A stretch of DNA of 64,000 bases. It comes from an uncultured Senegalimassilia sp. GTDB lineage: Bacteria; Actinomycetota; Coriobacteriia; Coriobacteriales; Eggerthellaceae. The notes below the pieces were generated by a model, which saw nothing but the letters and a program-made list of their open reading frames with translations, was not told where the DNA came from and made no database searches. The position numbers and the translations under genes were made by a program. Below, piece by piece: positions 52,701-60,430 of the stretch; the first letter of the stretch is position 1; each line of letters opens with the position of its first letter. Where the stretch lies: the NCBI RefSeq assembly GCF_934630535.1, contig NZ_CAKTVU010000009.1, positions 1 to 64,000 of the forward strand, read 5' to 3'.

Positions 52701-53399
52701 CGTGTCGGATGTGTCGGGTGCATCTCCTTCCGCCTGCGGCGCGGGCGGCTCCTGCGGGTCATCGCAAGCGGGGCCGGCCGACTCCGGCGAAACCGTTGAT
52801 TGTGGGGCTTCCGGTTGAACATCGGCAACAGCAGCAGCGCTATCTGCTTCATCAGCGGGATTTGCTGCGGCGGTTTCCGACCAGGAATCAGCAGCAGCGA
52901 CCTCAACGGTCACGGTAGCAACATCGTCGGCAACGACTTCCCCGGCTACGTCATCGGGATTCACCGCTGCCGTTTCTTGCTGGCCGTCCACCAAGACGTC
53001 GGTGACAACGACTTCGCCAGCATCATCGCCGAAATCGGTTTCGACCATCTCCGGCTCCGCTTCCTCGATTGCGACGCATTGCGGGGCACACGCGGCCTCG
53101 AACTTCAGCAAAAGCTGCTCTTCCTCTTCTGCATCTTCGGAAATAGGCTGCTGCGCATCTTCGCTGACGGGCTCATACGCAGGCAGCTGCGGAACTGCAG
53201 CGATGCAGGAATCCTCGGCAAGACGGACGCCGCCGATGCCGGCCTGGAGCTTGCCGGCTTCGCAAAGGCGCAAAACGGCAATAGCCAGCTCTCCGGGTTG
53301 TTCCCCTGAAAACGCCGTGCACAGGAAGGCGAAATCGTGCGTGCCGCCCGTTAAATCGAGCAGCGCGAGGACCTTCCCCTCAAGAACGTGATTATCCAA
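49710..53399 (-). CDS. 1229-residue protein with RNA polymerase alphaCTD-like and sigma-region-4-like segments
   Basis: First gene of the three-gene overlapping operon. Residues 1-65 are globular; 75-260 are acidic and disordered. About 265-322 (RLPKKCEARFLEAGITTVRE, LVAALDDEDLA) and about 376-435 (SLPVEQLGVPTPTLRKLRML, NLLTVGDVERVGERGL) look like helix-hairpin-helix domains of the RNA polymerase alpha C-terminal type. About 600-648 (LLPDNLRELVTMRLNGAKNK, ECAERFGVPDKAIIVKLIAK) resembles sigma region 4. The remaining ~550 residues contain repeated winged-helix-like segments of unknown type. Start is TTG at 53399 with AGGGG upstream. The domain mix suggests contact with the transcription machinery or DNA recognition. 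No named family recognised; a defence role is inference from neighbours. Confidence 0.85.
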   Translation of the reverse strand: MDNHVLEGKVLALLDLTGGTHDFAFLCTAFSGEQPGELAIAVLRLCEAGKLQAGIGGVRLAEDSCIAAVPQLPAYEPVSEDAQQPISEDAEEEEQLLLKFEAACAPQCVAIEEAEPEMVETDFGDDAGEVVVTDVLVDGQQETAAVNPDDVAGEVVADDVATVTVEVAAADSWSETAAANPADEADSAAAVADVQPEAPQSTVSPESAGPACDDPQEPPAPQAEGDAPDTSDTPDAPAKPLDDLGKALDGDSGAPVADTVPRVFAHDRIAMLRLPKKCEARFLEAGITTVRELVAALDDEDLASQVKPEYVSAAVDALRLCAIEPSYHLSARQLKTLTELSRSKSFAFGIYGGVIDVDAVCRRDGLTISQAPEVQVASLPVEQLGVPTPTLRKLRMLNLLTVGDVERVGERGLVEQYKLFPQVAAVIFNQVERLHNQQGREGGEKSPLASFDSKYSKEALSVLRSVQNEIERLEYPVSREELHVLLAPMAAAALAETAAGNGMMTHHAKAVRQVLEQVDELPETGNALLESVWRRARVAIGDLGEGQSHILVTIPRGGAWDKTAVLARTDYLPRGGCELLQSGEKSIMLQFSVCRLDIWVRLLPDNLRELVTMRLNGAKNKECAERFGVPDKAIIVKLIAKTLAARPFIAEERYLSIFETYDMDAAQFEAETGQPERVYRFLKEISSAPTSGKLPYNPAGEADDGEDRGKHDQATSDSEIIDGGERIALKRGLLVDRLLRSEAADEPVSLQGLLAAYRQLLERHGLADSERLQFPSLRQFASYVYERANVIKSEYGETFGSEKLRYYDADAHDFAPLIELLSSSVRADVECGVSVLFEDERMKEACLSLDLRNEVELFFALAHFVSEAPGFEAAEYPFVRFGNPNRNHQVRSIIREFGPANAKELAREYEREYGVPEQVFLDSFLKPFEECRRGAQYLIDEERAGDEQMRFLAEELADAGECCSFALVKSRFEVRFPQSNVKVGDKSTLDRLGWYRSEELLFKDGVDERAYFRELIESRDRFSEDDPGFGCEVFRHPKFRLEMEARKRAFDIVRISDKQYLSTKPFAKLETPIRPWMMRDFVNRAIAFMPYEQPFTVKTLRDAGFKHQLDAIQDELDLGKEFFEYVLAEGYVNSSLKKTSLGDSQIFCRKPGSFTGVMFLEYVLKEQDAFEVEDLVGYLKERYGIDVGASRLRALAKSADADGCCYYNGDLDMVFASYEAYGRKVQEWL

Positions 53400-53953
53400 C
53401 GCAAACGCCCCTAACTCGCACTGTGGCGAAATCGTTCGACCGTTACGCTAATCCCAGCAGGGTTATCCTTCTGCAGCATTTTCAAGCAGTGCGGCTTAGC
53501 GCTTCATCGCGATGGCGCTCGAGCGCTCTCGGTTAAGATTGCCGTCCGTTTGCCGAAGTTGGGAGGGGCCGCTTCCTCGAGCCCGGCTTTTCGCGGTCGA
53601 GCCCTTCCCAAGCTGCGTAATAAGGCTTTCCTGTATCGTACCCCCGAGCAGTCGTAACTCGATGTGCAACAAAGGCCAGCGGAGCCGCTTGTTCCAGCGT
53701 GCTGCTTCACCTGGGGTTACACCGTTTTGCACCGGCGTTTTCAAATCGACAGCTGGATCACGAACCGCGCGCAAACCTGCGAGATGCATCATATTTGGCG
53801 GTTGCAAGCGGATTGGCGCCCGGATGGGACCCTTCCGGGGCCTGTCATCTTGCGCACCCAACGCGAGCTCGCAAATCTACCGAACGAATCGCGTTCAGCA
53901 ACTGCAAATCGGCGGCTGAATGGGACATCGCCAAGACCGTCGCCCCTTCCTCC
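53400..53953. other. 554-bp gap inside the defence-like cluster
   Basis: Lower in GC than its surroundings, with no open frame that looks like protein on either strand. It separates the BrxA-like gene from the 1229-residue gene. It may hold the operon promoter, a small RNA or a decayed gene (for example a lost BrxB-type partner). Nothing decides between these. Confidence 0.4.
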
Positions 53954-54643
53954 TTACATGGCGGAACTGGTATCTGAAAAGGCGGGCAGCAGTTCGTAGT
54001 CGTCATTGGCGGCGATGCCTTGGCGCACGGCGTCGTCGAGGCGGATGACCCGCAGCGTGCCGCCTGCCGGATCGTCGAGCAAGCCCGTTTCGTACAGCGA
54101 TTTGCGCAGAATCTGCTTCAGCTTGCCGATGGTGGAGTCGCTCCAGCCTGCCGCCTCGCGGTTGCGCACCACAAGGCTGCCGAAGTACGAGTTCATCTCG
54201 GCGGGCCCGAACCGATAGTCCCGCACCAGGAACCGCGTGGCTATCTCGACTTCCAGGAAATCGCGCATAAGGCGATACGTACGCGCCATGGCGTACAGGT
54301 TGATCTGCGCGGCACGTTCGGGGTTGCCGGCCTCCTCGGCGAGCATGGCCTGCAGCTGCGGTTGCTCGAGCATGTTCAGGCGGCGCAAGCAGACCTTCGC
54401 TATGTTCTCCACCACCCGAAGCGTGGGGTACTGGAAGATGTTCTGGGTTTTTGCGAGGTCGATGATGTCGCTGTCGGACACGCCCTGCTCGCGCAGGCTG
54501 GCGACCTTGCGGATCTCCGTCAGCAGGAATTGCTCGCGCGTGAGCGACCCACCGCTTGCGGGCGGCTTGACGGCCATGCGCCGCAAAGGGGCCGAGCAGT
54601 AAGCCGATTCGGATCGCGCGTTCGCATGTGACCTGACGCCCAC
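53954..54643 (-). CDS. BrxA-like (DUF1819) protein
   Basis: 229 residues from GTG 54643. The core matches the DUF1819/BrxA pattern of BREX phage-defence systems: GGSLTREQFLLTEIRKVASL at the start of the domain, NIFQYPTLRVVENIAKVCLR, helical QAMLAEEAGNPERAAQINLY, RTYRLMRDFLEVEIATRFLV and AGWSDSTIGKLKQILRKSLY. BrxA is a small helical DNA-binding protein. The GTG is chosen because AAAGGA lies 8 bases before it; ATG at 54577 has no site. It is on the same strand as, and upstream of, the SNF2 operon. The usual BREX genes (brxB, brxC, pglX, pglZ, brxL) are not present in the window. Confidence 0.72.
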   Translation of the reverse strand: MGVRSHANARSESAYCSAPLRRMAVKPPASGGSLTREQFLLTEIRKVASLREQGVSDSDIIDLAKTQNIFQYPTLRVVENIAKVCLRRLNMLEQPQLQAMLAEEAGNPERAAQINLYAMARTYRLMRDFLEVEIATRFLVRDYRFGPAEMNSYFGSLVVRNREAAGWSDSTIGKLKQILRKSLYETGLLDDPAGGTLRVIRLDDAVRQGIAANDDYELLPAFSDTSSAM

Positions 54644-54896
54644 CGGCGAATCCTTTCGTTCGTAATGGCAAATACGCAGGTAAACAGGTGGATATACAAG
54701 AGCCGCGATACCACAAGCGCGCCTTGGGGCGGCCTTGACGCCGTTCGAAGTCGACGAGATTCGAGCATCGCACCTCGCCTGCCAGCATGCCACCGATTCC
54801 GCCGGATTTGTTGCACAACATTTGCGGGAGCGCCCGCGAGCATCCGGAGCCCGCCGAATCGCATGCGGAACGCGTCCTTGCTGGCGAAACGTGGCG
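54644..54896. other. Intergenic region upstream of the BrxA-like gene
   Basis: About 250 bases between the surface-protein terminator and the BrxA-like start; it should carry the promoter of the defence-like cluster. No consensus promoter or gene is clear. Confidence 0.35.
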
Positions 54897-54922
54897 GCGG
54901 GCCTGCTGAGGAGCAGGCCCGC
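54897..54922 (-). terminator. Terminator of the surface-protein gene
   Basis: Perfect 11-bp stem GCGGGCCTGCT / AGCAGGCCCGC with a 4-base loop, 31 bases after the stop codon on the minus strand. Confidence 0.75.
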
Positions 54923-54952
54923 CGCTGATCGTGCGCTGTGTGCGCGTTCTAT

Positions 54953-57900
54953 TTAGTTGCGGTGTTTGCCGCGGGGCGTGCGTTGGCGTTTGTGGGCGAA
55001 CGCTGCTGCCGCTGCGGCCGCTGCGGCACCCAACGCGAGGGGCGCGATCGTGCGCGGCGTATCGCCTGTTGCTGCGCTGGCTGCCGCTGCGGGCTTTCCG
55101 GCTTGCGTGCCGCTCGGCGCCGGCTGATCGGCGTTGCCGCCAGCGTTACCGCTTCCGTCGCCGTTCCCGTTACCGGTGCTAGCTCCATCGCCAGCCCCGG
55201 CTCCGCCGGCGCCCTCGCCGCTACCGCCGCCGGGCTCGCCACCGCCCGGACCCTCGGGACCGTCGCCACCGCCCGGGCCACTCGGCTCACCACCGCCCGG
55301 CTCGTCGCCGCCACCCGGCTCATCGCCTTCCGTTACCGTCACGGTGATGTTCAGGCGCTCGGAGTATTCGTTCTCCAAACCCTCCTTGAACGCTGCGATG
55401 CGGAACCTGGTGTTCTCGTTCACCGTCACCGGACCCGTGTATTCCACGCGCGAGCCGCCGTCGACGCAGGGGCACGTGTCGTCGGTGGTGTAGTACACCG
55501 TGGTCCCTTCCTCGGCGGAAAGCACCAGTTGAGCGCCCTTCTTCACCGTGGCGAAGTTTTCCTTCGGGGAACCGGCCCCGAAGCTTGCCTCGCCCAGCTG
55601 CGCCGTCGGGCGGGCCGGGCGCGTCTGCTCGTCGGCCACGCGCACGTCGACCGTCTTGGCCAGCAGCGAATCGGCCACCGTCACCGTCAGGTCGGTCATG
55701 CCCGGCGCCTCGCCCGACAAGGTGAAGCGCGCGATGCCGTCCGCATCGGTCATGGCGCTTTCCGTCTCAAGCCCGTCGCCAAGGCCGGCCACCACGGAAC
55801 TCCCCACGTTCGCGACAACCAACTGCCCGGGCAACGGCTGCCCGGAGGCGTCGCGCACGTAGGCCGAAACCTCGCACGACTGCCCCGTGACCAGGGAATA
55901 CCCCTGCTCGACGTTCAACTTCAGCTCTGCCGCGCGCGCACCGACCGTAAGCTGCCCGCTGTTCCAACCATCCATCGGGATGCCCGCGTAGTTCACCGCG
56001 CCGGCCAGCGAAAACTCCACGGTCGACCCGGCCTCAAGCGCCTTCGCCGGCTTTATGCGCAGCGCCTTGGCTACCTGCCGCCCGTCGGCGCCCTCCTCGA
56101 GGCCGACCCACTCGAACGTGCAGCCCTCGCCCAGCCCGTTCGCCGTCAGCTCGGCCAGCGACGCGTCGGTGGCGTCCATGTACTGCGAGAACGTCAGCTC
56201 CACGCAATCGGTGTAGGCCCACGCGCTTTCCACCTGCGGTTTCTCGGTGGTGCGCAACCCGATCTCAAGCCCCGTGCGAACCGGGGGCACGGCCATCCAT
56301 TCCGTGCGCGCCTCCTCGTAGCCAGCCTTTGTGAATCGCACCTGGTAGAAGCCCACCGGCGTGTACCAGCCGAACACGCCGTCGCCGTCGGTCGGCTGCG
56401 GATTGACCTGCTCGTAGGACTGTGCGTCCCACGGCACCGCGCCCGCGCCGTCGGCCGACGCGCTGTACCACACCTCGGCCGTCACGTCCTCAAGCCGGTT
56501 GGACTTCACCGCCTCGTACACGTAGCCCGAGGGGTCGATGCCCAGCCGCGCCTCGATCTCGCTCAGCTCCTTGCGGCGCTTCTCGCGCTGACGATCGATC
56601 TCCTCCTCGACCGGCTGGCACTTCTCCAAGCGCTCGGCCACGGCGCGCTGGTACATGCGCTGCGCCCAAGACAGGTTCTTCGCGCGGTCGGAGTTCACCA
56701 TCGACGACGACACGTCGTAGCCATAGGACATCCCCGACACCAAGATCGCGCCGGCGGGCGGGCAGAACAGCGTCGCGCCGGCGCCGATGCCGCCCATCAC
56801 CACGCCGATGCCAGCGTCCGCGTACTCGTTGGCGCGCTGCTGCTCGAGCAGCGACACCAGGCGTTTCGCGTAGAACAGCTCGTTTTTCAGCGCCTCAAGG
56901 CATTCCTTCAGGTTCGCAATGTCGCCCTTGCCGGAGTACCAGCGGATCAGCATCTCGATGTGCTCCACCTCGCCGCGCATCTCGGCCAGGCGGATCTCGG
57001 TATCCTCGGCGTTGCTCAGCGCGTCCTTCGCGCCGATATAGCTGGTCCCCAGCCCGATCGAGGCGATGGCGCCCGAGTACACCGGCACGTTCTTCGCCCA
57101 CTTCCACGGCATGCGGTACGTGTCCTGATACTGCAAAAATGCTGCCAGGTGGCCCCTGACCATCGGCGATGTGAACTTCTGCATCGCCTTGAACACAGGC
57201 TTGGATTTAATGGTCTGCAGCGCCAAGTTCGCCCATTGCTTGTCGAAGTCCGTGGCAAGGTTCACCGAATCCAGCATCGTGGCCAGCTTTATGTTGCTCT
57301 TCGCCGCGTCCTCGAAGTCCGCCTGAATCGTCTTCACGGCGCCGCTGGGCAGGTTGACGATGGCCTTGAATCCCGTGCCGTCATCGCTCATGCGCGCGCG
57401 CACGCGGTATCCGCCCTGGTCGATCGTCTCCGTGAAGCCAGCGATGTCGCCGTCGAAGTCGCTCACGGTGATGCCGTCGACGTTGTTCTCAAGCGAGGCG
57501 ATGAACACCTCGTCCCAGTCGTTATACTGGGAAAGGTCGCCCACGCCCATGTCCTCGCCCACGGCCTTGCGGTACTTCTCGAAGTCGTTGTGCTGAGAGA
57601 TCACCAGGTCACGCAGGGTGTCGACGCCCTCCTGCACCTCGGGGTCGTCGTACTGGGCGCCGAACAGCTCGGCGAACCACTCGGATTCCAGCACGCCGTC
57701 GCCGTGCAGCACCTGGTACCAGAACGTGTTGCGCTCATCGGCCGCGGTGCCCGTCAGGTAGCCATGGCTGTCGCCCAGCTCGTTCATCACGTCGGCCAGG
57801 CTAGCCGCCAGCTCCTGGTCGTCGGCCACGGCGTCAAGCAGATCTTTGCGGAACTCGTCGCTTTGCTGCTGCTCGTACTGGTCGCGATCGGTCAGGTCGC

Positions 57901-60415
57901 CCACCAGCACCGCGTTGATCTGGTCGACCTTCTGGGTGCTTTGCTCCGCGATATTCTTCACCACCACGTTCGCGTCCACCGTGGCCATGCCCGAGAGCAG
58001 CGAGTTGCTCACGCCGTAGGACGAGGGGATGAACAGGCCTTTCATGTCGCCGAGCCACACCTGGCCGGTTATGCCCGCCGCCGCATCCTCGGCCAGCAGG
58101 TCCAAGTACGCCTGGTCGACGTACTCGCCCACGAAGCGCACGCGGTCGCCGTCGGTCGCGCGCTTCTTCATGGGGATGGTCACCGTGCGACCGTCGATGC
58201 AGTCAACGTACAGGTTGAACTCGTCGTCGAGCTGGGCGCCATGCGCATCAAGCGTGATGGCGAACGTCCAGTAGGCGTTTTTCTTGGTGCGCTCATGATG
58301 CAGCGTGTAGCTGAACGCGTTCGTTTCCTTGCCGTTGTCGATGAGCCGCTGCGTTTCGCCGCGCGTCACCACATCGAAGCGCTCGATGGACGCGCCGCCC
58401 GTGTACGTGACGTAGGCGGTGGCCGACGGCTGCTGCGCGCCCGAAAGGTAGGCCTGCAGCATCACGCGCTGGCCCGGCACCAGGTTGTCGGGGACGTCGT
58501 AGTCGATCGAGGCGCGGCCCAGCTTGTTGCACGTGCCGGCGAAACGCTTGCCGCCGACGGCCAGCTCCACGCGGGAATCGGGCGCCGCATACACCGTGGC
58601 CTTGTTGCCCGTAATTGCCGTGACCTGGGAAGACGGCAGCTCGATACCGGCGTCGTGCACGCTCATGTCCGCGACGCCCAGCGGCAGCACGGCATCGCCG
58701 AGCGCAAGCGTCGCGTTCACCGTGCACGCACCCACGCGATGCGCGGCGAAGCGCACGTATAGGTCACCGGTTTGCGCGCGGCCCAGGTCCACCGACACGA
58801 CGTCGCCGTTGCGCGTGAAGGGCAGTTGCTTGGCCTCATCGCCGATGTTGCCGCCGATGGTGATGTCAGAGAAGTCACCCTCGGGCATCTCCAGCTGCAG
58901 CACGGCATCGCGCTCCTGGTCAAGGTTGAAACTGACCCTGACCTGCGCTTCCACGCCCGCCACGATGGCGCTGCGATCGGCTACCACGCCGCTTTGTTTC
59001 ATGACGCCGCACTGCGCCAGGTACGCCGACGCGTCGAACACGGGCACGTCAAGGGCAACCTGCGCCTGCGCGCCGTCCTCGACCTGCACGTCGGCGCGCG
59101 CGTATTGCACGCCCTCCTCAAGCTTCAGGCGATCGAAGGCTGCCAGCGTGGGCACCCGCAGATCGACGCTCGTGTGGCTCACGGCGATCACCGTGTATTC
59201 GCCGGCCTTCAGGCTGTCAAGCGAAAACGGCAGCTCACCTGCGGAATCGGTCAGGCCCGTGGCCACGCACGCGCCGTTGCGGAACACCATCACGTCGTTG
59301 CTTCCGGAGAACGCCGACTTCGTGGTCACCTTCATGCCGCCCCACGCGCGCAGATCCACGTCGAACGCGCCGTCGGCGGGCAGGGCCCTGCCCTCGCCCG
59401 CGCCGAGCGCCAGCGAATCATCGGGCGTCACGGCAAGCGTGAGTTCCTTCGCCGCATCCGCCACCTCCTGCGAGAGCAGCACGCTCAGGCCCTGGCGCAC
59501 GTAGTCGGCGTCTTCGCCCTCGCGCAGCACGCGGTCGCCTTGGCGCAGCTCGAAGGCCAGGCCGCTATCGGAGAGCACGGTTTCCCATGCGGAAGCCCCG
59601 TCGTCGCCGGTGCCCACCTGCTTGCGCAGGTTCACGTTCATCAGGCGCTGCACGGGCAGCTTCTCGAACGATTCGGTTTTGAGTTCGCCGACGTCCCATG
59701 TGCCGGCCATGGCCTCGGCCGCGCGCGTGAGCACCTGGTCGTAGCAGCCCTCCAGGCTCACCTGCAATGTGGCCGGCGTGTTCGACAGCGCCTCGACGAT
59801 AAACGTGCCGTCCGCGGACACCTTCGCCGTGGTAGCGACGCCGTTCTGGAACAGCGTTACCTGCGCACCCGCGGGAACCTTGCCCGTGACCTGGGACGAT
59901 TCCTCCATCCACTGGAATGTGTAGGCGGGCTTGCCCGGGTTGTGCTCGTCTTCCTGGCCCGCCACAGCGTCGGCCGCGCGCTTGACCCACGACGGCTGGC
60001 CCGCCGAGTTCTTCGCGAACGCCACGATGGTCTGCCCCAGGGAGAACGGGTTCTCGTACTTCTTGCCGTCGATCTCCAGCGTGCCACCGTACTCGTATTC
60101 GACCAGCTCGAAGTCGGGGTTGAGCACGCGCAGCGTCACGGCGTTGCGCTTCCACTCGGTGCCCGAGGCGCTCGAGGTGATCTGCGTGTTGTCGAACGCG
60201 TCCTGGCCCACGGTGCTCACGGTTGCGGGCAGCACCACTTCCGCGCCCGCCATGAGCGGCATGCTGGCGAAGGCGCGGTTACCGATGGTTTGCACGCCGT
60301 CGCCGATGGTGATGGAGCGGACATGGCTGCAGCCTTCGAACGCGTTGCGCTCGACGGTTTTAACGGTGCCGGGCACGTTGACCTCGGTGAACGGCTCGGG
60401 TGTCTCGCCTGACAC
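54953..60415 (-). CDS. BspA-like giant surface protein, downstream part after an in-frame TGA
   Basis: 1820 codons that continue in the same frame as the upstream part. Order: remaining LRR_5/BspA-type repeats (NAFEGCSHVRSITIGDGVQT), a very long series of beta-sandwich or Ig-like and helical segments, a chitobiase/Big-like final domain (EEGTTVYYTTDDTCPCVDGG), a Gly/Pro-rich spacer of EPGGGDEPGGG type and a C-terminal TGDTPRTIAPLALGAAAAAA-HKRQR tail. The tail is a sorting-signal shape (membrane helix plus basic end) but lacks a clear LPxTG. It would be wall- or membrane-anchored and adhesive. The only nearby start is GTG 60415 without a ribosome-binding site, so it is probably made only by read-through or not at all. 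Confidence 0.75.
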   Translation of the reverse strand: MSGETPEPFTEVNVPGTVKTVERNAFEGCSHVRSITIGDGVQTIGNRAFASMPLMAGAEVVLPATVSTVGQDAFDNTQITSSASGTEWKRNAVTLRVLNPDFELVEYEYGGTLEIDGKKYENPFSLGQTIVAFAKNSAGQPSWVKRAADAVAGQEDEHNPGKPAYTFQWMEESSQVTGKVPAGAQVTLFQNGVATTAKVSADGTFIVEALSNTPATLQVSLEGCYDQVLTRAAEAMAGTWDVGELKTESFEKLPVQRLMNVNLRKQVGTGDDGASAWETVLSDSGLAFELRQGDRVLREGEDADYVRQGLSVLLSQEVADAAKELTLAVTPDDSLALGAGEGRALPADGAFDVDLRAWGGMKVTTKSAFSGSNDVMVFRNGACVATGLTDSAGELPFSLDSLKAGEYTVIAVSHTSVDLRVPTLAAFDRLKLEEGVQYARADVQVEDGAQAQVALDVPVFDASAYLAQCGVMKQSGVVADRSAIVAGVEAQVRVSFNLDQERDAVLQLEMPEGDFSDITIGGNIGDEAKQLPFTRNGDVVSVDLGRAQTGDLYVRFAAHRVGACTVNATLALGDAVLPLGVADMSVHDAGIELPSSQVTAITGNKATVYAAPDSRVELAVGGKRFAGTCNKLGRASIDYDVPDNLVPGQRVMLQAYLSGAQQPSATAYVTYTGGASIERFDVVTRGETQRLIDNGKETNAFSYTLHHERTKKNAYWTFAITLDAHGAQLDDEFNLYVDCIDGRTVTIPMKKRATDGDRVRFVGEYVDQAYLDLLAEDAAAGITGQVWLGDMKGLFIPSSYGVSNSLLSGMATVDANVVVKNIAEQSTQKVDQINAVLVGDLTDRDQYEQQQSDEFRKDLLDAVADDQELAASLADVMNELGDSHGYLTGTAADERNTFWYQVLHGDGVLESEWFAELFGAQYDDPEVQEGVDTLRDLVISQHNDFEKYRKAVGEDMGVGDLSQYNDWDEVFIASLENNVDGITVSDFDGDIAGFTETIDQGGYRVRARMSDDGTGFKAIVNLPSGAVKTIQADFEDAAKSNIKLATMLDSVNLATDFDKQWANLALQTIKSKPVFKAMQKFTSPMVRGHLAAFLQYQDTYRMPWKWAKNVPVYSGAIASIGLGTSYIGAKDALSNAEDTEIRLAEMRGEVEHIEMLIRWYSGKGDIANLKECLEALKNELFYAKRLVSLLEQQRANEYADAGIGVVMGGIGAGATLFCPPAGAILVSGMSYGYDVSSSMVNSDRAKNLSWAQRMYQRAVAERLEKCQPVEEEIDRQREKRRKELSEIEARLGIDPSGYVYEAVKSNRLEDVTAEVWYSASADGAGAVPWDAQSYEQVNPQPTDGDGVFGWYTPVGFYQVRFTKAGYEEARTEWMAVPPVRTGLEIGLRTTEKPQVESAWAYTDCVELTFSQYMDATDASLAELTANGLGEGCTFEWVGLEEGADGRQVAKALRIKPAKALEAGSTVEFSLAGAVNYAGIPMDGWNSGQLTVGARAAELKLNVEQGYSLVTGQSCEVSAYVRDASGQPLPGQLVVANVGSSVVAGLGDGLETESAMTDADGIARFTLSGEAPGMTDLTVTVADSLLAKTVDVRVADEQTRPARPTAQLGEASFGAGSPKENFATVKKGAQLVLSAEEGTTVYYTTDDTCPCVDGGSRVEYTGPVTVNENTRFRIAAFKEGLENEYSERLNITVTVTEGDEPGGGDEPGGGEPSGPGGGDGPEGPGGGEPGGGSGEGAGGAGAGDGASTGNGNGDGSGNAGGNADQPAPSGTQAGKPAAAASAATGDTPRTIAPLALGAAAAAAAAAFAHKRQRTPRGKHRN

Positions 60416-60430
60416 ATAGATGTCAGGGGA

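Noticed and set aside
53496..53861. A 121-codon minus-strand frame in the gap of the defence-like cluster
   Set aside because: No ribosome-binding site, no hydrophobic or domain pattern, and overlapping frames of similar length on both strands; looks like chance.
53954..54643. A complete BREX system
   Set aside because: Only the BrxA-like gene is recognisable; brxB, brxC, pglX, pglZ and brxL are absent from the window.
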